Source: Lewinellaceae bacterium | GTDB lineage: Bacteria; Bacteroidota; Bacteroidia; Chitinophagales; Saprospiraceae | Assembly: GCA_020636025.1 (NCBI GenBank) | Contig: JACJYQ010000006.1 | Coordinates: 124,001-188,000 of the forward strand | DNA: 64,000 bases | Direction: 5' to 3' | Shown: positions 8,413-16,522 of the stretch, one piece after another | How positions within the stretch are numbered: the stretch's first letter is position 1 | Layout: every line of letters starts with the position of its first letter | Made by a program: the position numbers and the translations under genes | Notes under the pieces: generated by a model | The model's input: the letters and a program-made list of their open reading frames with translations, nothing else | What the model was told of the DNA's origin: nothing | Databases searched by the model: none

Positions 8413-9039
8413 TTATTCGCAATTTTCTTTGATCTTCTGAATTGCACTTTCTGTGATAACCACAGAACCTGCGTTCATGATCTGATACGTATTAAGGTCG
8501 GTTGCTGGAGCGATATCTGCTTTTGCCAGGTTGCGGCAAGACAGGTAAAGGGTTTGATCGTAATCTCCCAATACTGTCAGTGGCTTTTTATCGGCAACTT
8601 TCAGAGACTGAAGAATTGCCAAAAAAGCGCTGGATTTAGGTGTCTCCAGTGTGAAGTCCTCTACCACGATAATTGAACCAGCCTGAGCTTTGGCCGACAA
8701 GGCACTGCGACGGGCAAGACGCTTCACTTTAGCATTAACTGTGATATCGTAGTTGCGCGGGCGTGGACCAAAAACACGGCCACCACCACGAAAAACAGGG
8801 CTATTGATATCACCTTTACGGGATCCACCGGTGCCTTTCTGCTTGTGCAATTTGCGAGTTGAACCGCTCATTTCACTACGCTCTTTCGATTTGTGAGTTC
8901 CCTGACGTTGAGCAGCCAGGTATCTTTTCACATCAAGCCAAACACTGTGCTCATGTGGTTCGATACCGAATACCTCGTCCGGAAGATCAATTTTGCGGCC
9001 AGTGGCCTCACCTTGTATGTTATAGACCGAAACTTTCAT
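8413..9039 (-). CDS. rplD: 50S ribosomal protein L4
   Basis: Large-subunit protein L4, 208 aa with the start MKVSVYNIQGEATG; an upstream ATG would add 9 residues and overlap rplC, so the shorter form is preferred. It carries the tunnel-loop motif TRKLHKQKGTGGSRKG and RGGGRVFGPRPRNY. In E. coli L4 represses its own operon through the leader; an analogous control would be possible here but is not shown by the sequence. Confidence 0.95.
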   Translation of the reverse strand: MKVSVYNIQGEATGRKIDLPDEVFGIEPHEHSVWLDVKRYLAAQRQGTHKSKERSEMSGSTRKLHKQKGTGGSRKGDINSPVFRGGGRVFGPRPRNYDITVNAKVKRLARRSALSAKAQAGSIIVVEDFTLETPKSSAFLAILQSLKVADKKPLTVLGDYDQTLYLSCRNLAKADIAPATDLNTYQIMNAGSVVITESAIQKIKENCE

Positions 9040-9046
9040 TTCCGAT

Positions 9047-9670
9047 TTATTTTTCAATGAAGACATATGCGCCTTTGTGTCCTGGCACAGCGCCTTTAAT
9101 TAAGATCAGGTTTTGCTCAGGGAAAACCTTTAGTACTCTCAGCCGGCGCAATTTCACCTGCTCATTTCCGGTTTGTCCGGCCATTCTCATACCTTTAAAT
9201 ACTTTCGCAGCAAAAGATGAGTTACCCAGAGAACCCGGAGCACGCAGACGGTTGTGCTGACCGTGGGTTTGTTCCATAACACCACCAAAACCGTGGCGCT
9301 TTACAACACCCTGAAAACCTTTACCCTTGGAAGTACCAACAACATTCACTTTGTCGCCTTCCTGAAATACGTCGGCTACAGTAACCTCGTCGCCAAGGTT
9401 CTTTTCGATGTTCATGTTGCGGAACTCCTTCACCTTGTGCAAAGGATCTTCAAGACCGGCAGCCTTAAAGTGTCCCATAAGGGCTTTAGGTGTGTTTTTC
9501 GCTTTGCGATCACCGTAGGCCAACTGCATAGCAGAGTAGCCGTCTTTTTCATCAGTGCGCACTTGCGTAATAACGCATGGGCCAGCTTCAATAATCGTAC
9601 AGGCTACGTTTTTTCCGTAGGCGTCGTAGATGCTGGTCATCCCTATTTTTTTTCCTATCAGACCGTTCAC
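9047..9670 (-). CDS. rplC: 50S ribosomal protein L3
   Basis: Large-subunit protein L3, 207 aa, an early 23S rRNA binder. It starts MNGLIGKKIGMTSIYDAYG and contains GTSKGKGFQGVVKRHGFGG and GSLGNSSFAAKVFKGMRMAG, the two diagnostic L3 segments. It is separated from rpsJ by an unusually long 190-bp gap containing inverted repeats, so it may have its own control. Confidence 0.97.
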   Translation of the reverse strand: MNGLIGKKIGMTSIYDAYGKNVACTIIEAGPCVITQVRTDEKDGYSAMQLAYGDRKAKNTPKALMGHFKAAGLEDPLHKVKEFRNMNIEKNLGDEVTVADVFQEGDKVNVVGTSKGKGFQGVVKRHGFGGVMEQTHGQHNRLRAPGSLGNSSFAAKVFKGMRMAGQTGNEQVKLRRLRVLKVFPEQNLILIKGAVPGHKGAYVFIEK

Positions 9671-9740
9671 TGTAGTTAGATTTTTATGTTTGAACGATTG
9701 CTGGTTTATTCAAACGACTTCCAAAAGTTTGGACACGACA

Positions 9741-9799
9741 AAAGCGGACTTTCCGTTTTAGCGGAACCGCTTTCGACCGAGGCAGTTATCCCGAAATAA
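9741..9799 (-). promoter_or_regulatory. Paired stem-loops in the rpsJ-rplC gap (candidate leader)
   Basis: Two inverted repeats lie in the 190-bp space between rpsJ and rplC. The larger (9741-9773) has arms AAAGCGG and TTCCG that pair with CGGAA and CCGCTTT around a TTTTAG loop, with a 3-base bulge. The smaller (9784-9799) is GTTAT/ATAAC around six bases. No T-run follows on the minus strand, so a plain terminator is unlikely. An autoregulatory mRNA structure is a reasonable guess. Confidence 0.45.
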
Positions 9800-9860
9800 C
9801 CCGGGGTACTTTGTCCTAAGCCGGAAACCGCAGACTTATGATTTAATTCAGTGACGCAGA

Positions 9861-10169
9861 TTAGGTGAGTTTGACTTGAATGTCAACACCGCTCGGGAGT
9901 TCCAATTTGGAGAGAGCGTCCACCGTTTTTTGCGTCGGTGTATAAATTTCAATTAGGCGCTTGTGTGTGCGCAACTGAAACTGCTCCCGAGCTTTCTTGT
10001 TTACGTGCGGAGAACGCAATACTGTAAACACTTCTTTCTCGGTAGGCAGCGGAATCGGGCCAGTTACAACAGCTCCACTCGCACGCACAGTCTTCACGAT
10101 TTTCTCAGTAGACTTGTCTACCAGGTTGTAGTCGTAAGACCGCAGTTTTATGCGAATTTTTTGATTCAT
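9861..10169 (-). CDS. rpsJ: 30S ribosomal protein S10
   Basis: Small-subunit protein S10, 102 aa, also a transcription antitermination factor (NusE) in many bacteria. It starts MNQKIRIKLRSYDYNLVDKS and contains GPIPLPTEKEVFTVLRSPHVNKK. It is the first gene of the operon, downstream of the promoter at 10261-10292. Confidence 0.98.
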   Translation of the reverse strand: MNQKIRIKLRSYDYNLVDKSTEKIVKTVRASGAVVTGPIPLPTEKEVFTVLRSPHVNKKAREQFQLRTHKRLIEIYTPTQKTVDALSKLELPSGVDIQVKLT

Positions 10170-10260
10170 TACCCCGAAAGGATTTAATATTTCAATTTAA
10201 GAACACGCTTTTCTCCAGGCAAAATTTTCGTTTGAGAAACCCTCCCGTCGAAAGCGAGCG

Positions 10261-10292
10261 CAAAGGTAACATTACTTGAATTGATTTTCCAA
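10261..10292 (-). promoter_or_regulatory. Probable promoter of the S10/spc ribosomal operon
   Basis: Read on the minus strand, TACCTTTG (complement of 10261-10268) matches the Bacteroidota -7 element TAnnTTTG, with TTG 21 bases upstream (complement of 10290-10292). This places transcription start about 85 bases before rpsJ. It is the only good match in the 349-bp gap to the protease gene. Confidence 0.6.
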
Positions 10293-10320
10293 GTAGTATT
10301 TAAAAATTTCTGAAAAAAAA

Positions 10321-10374
10321 TGTTGAGTGCGGAGTGTTTAGTGTTTAGTGTTGAGTGTTGAGTGTTGAGTGCGG
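10321..10374. repeat. GTGTTGAGT-type word array
   Basis: A 54-bp array of imperfect units related to GTGTTGAGT, GTGTTTAGT and GTGCGGAGT lies between the divergent rpsJ and protease genes. The rest of the gap (10170-10518) holds the rpsJ promoter and leader and otherwise shows nothing recognisable. See the related arrays elsewhere in the window. Confidence 0.8.
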
Positions 10375-10518
10375 AAATATTGAATTTCGGGTATTGGTTA
10401 TCGCGATATCATTGATCCCTGCCATTCTGTCGCATTTACTCTATTGGCACAATAATAGACTATTTGGATCCGAGAGCATCCATACCCGCCTTTTATTTCA
10501 TTTTCAAATTCTTTTTTC

Positions 10519-11544
10519 ATGATTGATTTTCTGGCAACTGAAAATGCAAGTGCCCAGCCTAACCAGCTGTCTGGTCTGACTTCTGATCAGGACGATAATT
10601 TGCTGGATGCTTATTCAAAAACCGTTACCCGTGTGGCTCGCACTACCAGCAATGCGGTAGTTCACCTGAAAGTGACCAAACAAAACAAGCAAAATCAGCA
10701 AGCGGCAAACCGCCGTAACCAGGGCGATGGCACTGGCAGCGGATTTATCATCAGCAGTGATGGTTATGTAGTGACAAACAGCCATGTTGTTAATGGAGCC
10801 GAAAACATTGAAGCCAGTCTTCCCGACGGCCGCAGCTTTAAGGCACATATTATAGGCAATGATCCAGCTACCGATATAGCCGTTTTGAAAATACCCGGAA
10901 GCAATTTTGCCACCCTGGCATTTGGAGAAAGTGATAAATTACAAGTTGGTCAGATTGCCATAGCGATCGGAAACCCATTTGGCTTCCAATACTCAGTCAC
11001 AGCCGGAGTAGTAAGTGCCCTCGGGCGCAGTCTGCGAAGTCAAAATGGCCGCCTGATAGACGATGTCATCCAAACCGATGCAGCTTTAAACCCTGGCAAC
11101 AGCGGCGGACCACTGGTAGATTCCAATGGCTATATAATAGGTGTAAATACTGCTGTGATCCTTCCGGCTCAAGGCCTATGCTTTGCGGTAGCTTCCAACC
11201 TGGTTAAATTTGTAGTAGGAAAACTAATCCTGGAAGGAAAAGTACGACGCGGGTTTATTGGCGTTGGTGCACAGGCCGTACCACTACCGCCAAAATGGCT
11301 GAACGCCCTGGAAATCTCCACCAAAGGGGGGATTCAGATACAAACGGTGGAACCTAATGGCCCGGCCGCACAAGCCGGCATTCAGCCTGGCGACATACTT
11401 GTGCAATTCGAAGGTAAACCTCTGGATTCCATTGACCTGCTGCACAAATCACTAGACGAGGATAAGATCGGTAAAAGGATTTCTGTTTGGCTATTGCGCA
11501 ACGGAGGGCTGAAAAGCGTTGAGGTGGTACCCGCTGAAATGTAA
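10519..11544 (+). CDS. HtrA/DegP-like serine protease with PDZ domain
   Basis: A 341-aa trypsin-fold protease of the S1C family. The catalytic triad is visible: His89 in TNSHVVNG, Asp119 in PATDIAVLK and Ser195 in NPGNSGGPL. A single PDZ domain covers residues about 240-335 (GIQIQTVEPNGPAAQAGIQPGD). Residues 1-45 contain no hydrophobic signal peptide, and extending the frame upstream to the in-frame stop at 10456-10458 does not create one. HtrA relatives are usually periplasmic quality-control proteases, so a cytoplasmic location, or an unrecognised export route, is implied. Convergent with serC. Confidence 0.85.
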   Translation: MIDFLATENASAQPNQLSGLTSDQDDNLLDAYSKTVTRVARTTSNAVVHLKVTKQNKQNQQAANRRNQGDGTGSGFIISSDGYVVTNSHVVNGAENIEASLPDGRSFKAHIIGNDPATDIAVLKIPGSNFATLAFGESDKLQVGQIAIAIGNPFGFQYSVTAGVVSALGRSLRSQNGRLIDDVIQTDAALNPGNSGGPLVDSNGYIIGVNTAVILPAQGLCFAVASNLVKFVVGKLILEGKVRRGFIGVGAQAVPLPPKWLNALEISTKGGIQIQTVEPNGPAAQAGIQPGDILVQFEGKPLDSIDLLHKSLDEDKIGKRISVWLLRNGGLKSVEVVPAEM

Positions 11545-11549
11545 CTTTT

Positions 11550-11745
11550 CAATGCGAAATGTACCAATGTACCAATGTACCAATGCGAAATATACCAATG
11601 CAAAATGCGCAATGACTGCCTTTGGCTAACTTTTTCGATTTACCAGGCTACAGCACTTTCTTATAGCTAAATACCAATTCTGGTTCAGTAGATTCTTTAT
11701 TGCGCATTTCGCATTGGTACATTTCGCATTGGTACATTTCGCATT
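11550..11745. repeat. Inverted pair of AATGTACC/AATGCGAA word arrays
   Basis: Left array 11550-11614 repeats units like AATGTACC and AATGCGAA; right array 11699-11745 contains the same words in reverse complement. They sit directly after the stop codons of the convergent protease and serC genes and enclose 84 bp of unremarkable sequence. The same word family recurs at 48732-48800 and 49307-49385. Folding of either transcript through the region would give a long imperfect hairpin. Confidence 0.85.
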
Positions 11746-11751
11746 AAAAAG

Positions 11752-12828
11752 CTATGCTTTTCGCTTCGCAAACTCCTGCATCAAGTCTACCAGAGCTACT
11801 ACGCTCGACTTTGGCATGGCATTGTAAATACTAGCCCGGAATCCACCAACGGAGCGGTGACCTTTCAGGCCAACCATGCCGTTTTCTTTTGTGAGGCTCA
11901 TGAATTCAGATTCGAGGGCTGCGTATTTTTCTTCCATCACGAAGCAAACGTTCATTTGAGAGCGATCACTTTTAGCAACGGTTCCTTTGAACAATGGGTT
12001 GCTGTCAATTTCATTGTACAATACCCTGGCTCTGGCCCTGGCTTTACGCTGCATAGCCTTAAGTCCACCGCTTTTCTTTATCCAACGAAGGGTAAGCATG
12101 GATACATAAATAGGAAAAACAGGAGCCGTATTGTACAGAGAATTATTGTTTACAAATGTCCGGTAATCAAGCATTGATGGCATCACCCGATCCACAGTTC
12201 CCAGCATATCTTCTCTGACTATGGCCACTGTTACGCCGGCAGGCCCCAGGTTTTTCTGGGCCCCAGCGTAAATAAGCCCGAATGGTGACGGATCAAAAGG
12301 CCGACTCAGGAAATCGGACGACATGTCACAAACCAACGGAATAGGCGATTTTGGGAATTTGTGCATCTGGGTGCCATAAATGGTGTTATTGCTTGTCAGA
12401 TGCAAATATTTTGCTGTAGAAGGGATTCTATATCCTCTTGGTATAAAGGTGTAGTTCTCATCTTTTGAAGAACATAGCACCGAAACATTGCCAAAATTTT
12501 TGGCTTCTTTTATGGCTTTGCTGGCCCAGGTTCCCGTATCCGTATAGGCAGCCGTTTCACCCTGGTTCAAGAAATTAAAAGGTGCCATGTAAAACTGAGA
12601 GCTAGCCCCGCCAGTTAACCACATTACTTTGTAATTATCCGGCAATTCAAGTATTTCCTTCATTAAGGAGTTGGCTTCGTCCATGATGGCTGTGAACTCA
12701 GGCCCACGGTGAGAAAGTTCGAGAAGGCTCAGGCCCATGCCCTGATAATTGGCAACCGCTCTGGCTGCTTCTTTTATAACTGTGGATGGCAAAATGGCCG
12801 GACCGGCAGAGAAATTGTGCTTTTTCAT
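11752..12828 (-). CDS. serC: Phosphoserine aminotransferase
   Basis: PLP-dependent aminotransferase, 358 aa, converting 3-phosphohydroxypyruvate to phosphoserine in serine synthesis (also used in vitamin B6 synthesis in some bacteria). It starts MKKHNFSAGPAILP, the family N-terminus; an upstream ATG adding 19 residues is less likely. The PLP lysine is Lys192 in YAGAQKNLGPAG. The C-terminus has GLKGHRSVGGFRASIYNAM. Length matches the usual approximately 360 aa. It stands alone, convergent with the HtrA-like gene. Confidence 0.97.
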   Translation of the reverse strand: MKKHNFSAGPAILPSTVIKEAARAVANYQGMGLSLLELSHRGPEFTAIMDEANSLMKEILELPDNYKVMWLTGGASSQFYMAPFNFLNQGETAAYTDTGTWASKAIKEAKNFGNVSVLCSSKDENYTFIPRGYRIPSTAKYLHLTSNNTIYGTQMHKFPKSPIPLVCDMSSDFLSRPFDPSPFGLIYAGAQKNLGPAGVTVAIVREDMLGTVDRVMPSMLDYRTFVNNNSLYNTAPVFPIYVSMLTLRWIKKSGGLKAMQRKARARARVLYNEIDSNPLFKGTVAKSDRSQMNVCFVMEEKYAALESEFMSLTKENGMVGLKGHRSVGGFRASIYNAMPKSSVVALVDLMQEFAKRKA

Positions 12829-12995
12829 AAATCGGTAAAGGAAGGAGGGTTGAAAAGTTTGACAAAAGTATTGGGTTCCTGCCAAACGACCAATCCCGAA
12901 TTGAGTTAGAGACAGACAGCTTCAAAGTACTTCACTTCATAACGAGCTACTTTATACATTTGCAAGGAACAAAACCTGCCGGTTTAGCCCTGTTT

Positions 12996-15278
12996 ATGGA
13001 CAAACATTACCTATTACTATCCGCATTTTTATTTCAGGCGTTTTTTCTTTTTGCGCAAAACAACAATGGAGACAATTATCAGCTCCACATACGAAAAGCC
13101 CTTTCTTCTATTAAACTCGACGGTATTTTGGATGAGCCAGATTGGGAAAATGAAGAAGTTGCCGACCATTTCAAACTGGTTTTCCCGAATGATACAGCCT
13201 ATAGCAAATGGCTAACGGAAGTGCGACTTACGTTCGATGACAAATTTCTTTATGTCGGAGGGGTTTGCCGTCAAAAGCAAAAGGACTTTACATTTCAAAG
13301 TTTGAGACGCGATTTCGCCGGTGGCACTTCCGATGTGCTGAACATCATACTCGGCCCTGCCAGCGACGGACTTAACGGGTTTATTTTCAGCGTAAGCCCC
13401 ATGAATGTACAGCGGGAAGGATTGATCGACAACGGACAAACCATGTCCCTGGAATGGGACAACAAGTGGTATTCAGCCGTGCAAACCTATGATGACCACT
13501 GGACAGTGGAAATGGCTATTCCATTTAAAACACTCCGCTATTCTGTCTCTCCCGGCCAAAACGAATGGCAGTTGCAATTCATCCGCACCAAAGTGAAAGA
13601 CTTCGAAGTCGGGTCCTGGGCGCCGGTGCCTTTCCAATATGATGTGATTAACCTCGCATTTGCCGGAAAACTGATTTGGGAAACGCCTCCTCCCAAACCC
13701 GGCCTCAACCTCAGTCTGATCCCATATATAATAGGTGGCACTTCTCTCGACTATGTCCGCGACCCGAATACACAGGAAATCACCCAAAGGACAACTGATT
13801 ACACTGGAAATATAGGCGGCGATGCCAAGGTTGCCATTACCTCTGGCCTTAATCTGGACCTTACCCTAAATCCCGACTTCAGTCAGGTAGAAGTAGATCG
13901 GCAAGTGGCGAATCTTAGTCGTTTTGAATTGTTTTTCCCTGAAACCCGGCAATTCTTCCTGGAAAACCGCGATTTGTTTGCCATGTTCGGCTTTCCAAGT
14001 ACACGGCCATTTTTTTCGAGAAGGATAGGGCTGGCCTACAACCCCATCACAGGCCAAAATCAGAAAGTACCCATTATGGCCGGTGCACGATTGAGCGGCA
14101 AAATAAACGACGGTCTGAGAATCGGCTTATTGAATATGCAAACGCGTCGCCTCGATTGGGACAGCAGCATGGTACTTCCAGCTGCAAACTTTACAGTGGC
14201 CACCGTTCAACAAAAAGTATTCAGTCGCAGCGCCATAAGCGCCATTTTTGTGAATAAACAGAATAATCTGGAAAAATTGAATGAGCAGCAAAAAGATGGC
14301 TGGGAGCCCTGGAACCGCGTGGTCGGTCTGGAATACAACTTGTATTCAAAGGATAACCGTTGGGAAGGAGAGTGGTATTACCATCGATCTTTATCGCCCG
14401 ATGAAGATAAACAAGGTTCTACCTATGCCGGATTCCTGGGCTATCGAGACCGCCACTTCAATATCCGAATGGGATACGTGAGTGTTGATTCGACTTATAC
14501 AGCCGATGCCGGATTTGTTCCACGCCCTGGTGTACAAAGCATGTTCCCGGGAATCGGGTTCAATTTCTACCCAAAAAAAAGTTGGCAGGCACGGCACATT
14601 ACACAGTATAATATAGGTGTGGACGGTGACCTCTCATTTGGGTTAAATGGCCAATCTACCGACCGCGATATTTCGTTTTACGCCGGGGCCGGTTTTAAGG
14701 ATCAATCTTATTTCAGCTTAGGTGCCTTTAACCGCTTTGTTTATCTTTTTGAGCCTTTCGATCCTACCAATCTTTATACACCCGACACTGAACCGCTGCC
14801 AGTAGGCGGATATTCAAATTGGGGATACAATGCAGAATTTACCAGTGGCCCCTCCTACGCCTGGCAAGGAGCTGTGGAGGTGAATGTCGGAAGCTTTTTT
14901 GAAGGAAATATTGTAAGTGTGGATGGGAGCCTGGCTTACCGGGCTCAACCGTTTGGTTTAATCAGCTTGCTTATCAGTTACAACCATATCACACAACCCA
15001 GACCCTTTGCTTCCGCCGATTTGTGGCTACTGGGGCCAAGAGCCGAGCTTTCTTTCAGACGCGACCTGTTTGCCAGCGCCTTTTTTCAATACAACACACA
15101 ATCAAACAATTTCAACCTGAATGCCCGCATCCAATGGCGTTACGCTCCGGTTTCGGATATTTTCCTTGTGTACACCGATAACTCATTCGCAGAACCCATC
15201 CCTTCGAGCCGCGTAAAGTTTCTTTCACCTAAGAACAAAGCCATTGTGCTGAAGGTGGTGTATTGGCTCAATGTTTAG
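12996..15278 (+). CDS. DUF5916-type outer-membrane protein with CBM9-like domain
   Basis: A 760-aa secreted protein with signal peptide MDKHYLLLSAFLFQAFFLFA. I start at the ATG at 12996; the frame is open 36 bases upstream but those residues precede the signal peptide. Residues about 30-200 resemble a family 9 carbohydrate-binding-like domain (IKLDGILDEPDWENEE, VEMAIPFKTLRYS). The rest has long alternating beta-strands, including NPDFSQVEVDRQVANL and LFFPETRQFFLENRD, typical of the DUF5916 outer-membrane family. Substrate and function are unknown. Confidence 0.8.
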   Translation: MDKHYLLLSAFLFQAFFLFAQNNNGDNYQLHIRKALSSIKLDGILDEPDWENEEVADHFKLVFPNDTAYSKWLTEVRLTFDDKFLYVGGVCRQKQKDFTFQSLRRDFAGGTSDVLNIILGPASDGLNGFIFSVSPMNVQREGLIDNGQTMSLEWDNKWYSAVQTYDDHWTVEMAIPFKTLRYSVSPGQNEWQLQFIRTKVKDFEVGSWAPVPFQYDVINLAFAGKLIWETPPPKPGLNLSLIPYIIGGTSLDYVRDPNTQEITQRTTDYTGNIGGDAKVAITSGLNLDLTLNPDFSQVEVDRQVANLSRFELFFPETRQFFLENRDLFAMFGFPSTRPFFSRRIGLAYNPITGQNQKVPIMAGARLSGKINDGLRIGLLNMQTRRLDWDSSMVLPAANFTVATVQQKVFSRSAISAIFVNKQNNLEKLNEQQKDGWEPWNRVVGLEYNLYSKDNRWEGEWYYHRSLSPDEDKQGSTYAGFLGYRDRHFNIRMGYVSVDSTYTADAGFVPRPGVQSMFPGIGFNFYPKKSWQARHITQYNIGVDGDLSFGLNGQSTDRDISFYAGAGFKDQSYFSLGAFNRFVYLFEPFDPTNLYTPDTEPLPVGGYSNWGYNAEFTSGPSYAWQGAVEVNVGSFFEGNIVSVDGSLAYRAQPFGLISLLISYNHITQPRPFASADLWLLGPRAELSFRRDLFASAFFQYNTQSNNFNLNARIQWRYAPVSDIFLVYTDNSFAEPIPSSRVKFLSPKNKAIVLKVVYWLNV

Positions 15279-15322
15279 AATTATGAATTATGAATTATGA
15301 ATTGAAACAGCATTCATAATTC
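15278..15322. repeat. GAATTAT word array with inverted partner
   Basis: Three and a half copies of GAATTAT (15278-15304) directly follow the upstream stop codon, and an inverted partner CATTCATAATTC follows six bases later. The array lies between convergent genes (DUF5916 protein and hldD) and could form the 3' hairpin of both transcripts. Confidence 0.75.
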
Positions 15323-15327
15323 CTCAA

Positions 15328-16311
15328 CTACCATATCCTCTCATCCAGGTTTAAGTAGCGCTGCACATAATCCTCAATACCTTCTTCCAGTCCGGTAAAC
15401 GGCTGTTGGAATCCGGCATTTCGCATTTTGCTCATATCCGCTTCTGTGAAATACTGGTAGGTATCCCGAATATCTTCTGGCGTATCGATAAAGGAAATGT
15501 TGGGTTCCAAATTCATGGCTTTGAAAGTACTGGCAGCCAGATCGTAAAAAGTTCTGGCTTTTCCAGTTCCCAGGTTGTAGATTCCGTTTTGGGGTTTGTT
15601 TTCAAGAAAATATAGCAATACATCCACCACATCCTTTACATAAATGAAATCGCGGCTTTGCTCACCGTCCTTAAAATCTGGTCTGTGCGAGCGGAAAAGT
15701 TGCATGGCTCCCGTGGCTTTAATTTTCCGGGCAGTATGCATGATCACAGAGGCCATTCTGCCTTTGTGGTATTCGTTGGGGCCATACACATTGAAAAACT
15801 TGAACCCGGCCCATTGTGGAATGGGATCTGTCGGTAACCGACCGATATTGGCCAACATCCAAACATCAAAATCCTGTTTGCTTTGCCCGTATGGATTTAA
15901 AGGTTTTAAATCCTTAATCAAGGTATGATCGTCGGAATATCCGCTTTCACCCAATCCATAAGTGGCTGCGCTGCTGGCGTATAAAAATGGAATGTCGTAT
16001 CCGGCGCAAAGCATCCAAAGTCCTTTGGAATATTCCAGATTCAGTTCATCAAAAATGGCGATGCTTTTTTCGGTGGTGTCGGTTCTGGCACCGAGGTGAA
16101 AAATGGCATCAACATCCACGTGGTTGCGCTCCAACCAGCGGTGAAAATTCATTCTTTCCACCTGCCCCCATAGTTTTTTACCTTCCAGGTTCCTGTTTTT
16201 GTCTGCCCTGCTGAAATCATCGACAGCCAAGACATCTGTGTAGCCAGCCTCATTCAGGCGCTGCACCATACAAGAACCAATAAATCCCGCCGCTCCGGTT
16301 ACTACTACCAT
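15328..16311 (-). CDS. hldD: ADP-L-glycero-D-manno-heptose 6-epimerase
   Basis: Extended short-chain dehydrogenase/reductase of 327 aa that epimerises ADP-heptose for the LPS inner core. It shows the nucleotide-binding motif TGAAGFIGS (residues 5-13), the catalytic tyrosine and lysine in Tyr141-x3-Lys145 (NPYGQSK), and family motifs FFNVYGPNEYHKGRMASV and SRDFIYVKDVVDV. Next to it, divergently, is lpxH of lipid A synthesis, so both serve LPS. A -7-like element lies 139 bases upstream. Confidence 0.93.
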   Translation of the reverse strand: MVVVTGAAGFIGSCMVQRLNEAGYTDVLAVDDFSRADKNRNLEGKKLWGQVERMNFHRWLERNHVDVDAIFHLGARTDTTEKSIAIFDELNLEYSKGLWMLCAGYDIPFLYASSAATYGLGESGYSDDHTLIKDLKPLNPYGQSKQDFDVWMLANIGRLPTDPIPQWAGFKFFNVYGPNEYHKGRMASVIMHTARKIKATGAMQLFRSHRPDFKDGEQSRDFIYVKDVVDVLLYFLENKPQNGIYNLGTGKARTFYDLAASTFKAMNLEPNISFIDTPEDIRDTYQYFTEADMSKMRNAGFQQPFTGLEEGIEDYVQRYLNLDERIW

Positions 16312-16444
16312 TTACTATGATTTATGTGATTAATATGATTTGATTGAAAAGTTGATTTTCAAATGATTGCCAAAAAGCAATAGTTGCTCTTTGCGTGCAT
16401 TCAAAATGGGCCATTTGTTTCAATGACAGGTCTTTTCGATCCAT

Positions 16445-16479
16445 TTTGGCAAAAGTAGAGCCTTGGCTGGATAACTTTG
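16445..16479. promoter_or_regulatory. Divergent promoter elements of hldD and lpxH
   Basis: TACTTTTG on the minus strand (complement of 16450-16457) points to hldD, and TAACTTTG on the plus strand (16472-16479) points to lpxH; both match TAnnTTTG. TTTG at 16445-16448 is a loose -33 for the plus-strand promoter (23-base spacing, longer than the usual 19-21). The two -7 elements are only 14 bases apart, so polymerases would compete. A short minus-strand ORF over this region is considered noise. Confidence 0.45.
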
Positions 16480-16522
16480 CCCGAACAAACTGATTAGTTT
16501 GCATTTTCATTAGTTGATTTAC

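Noticed and set aside
16322..16510. 62-codon minus-strand ORF upstream of hldD
   Set aside because: It covers the divergent promoter region and has no recognisable features.
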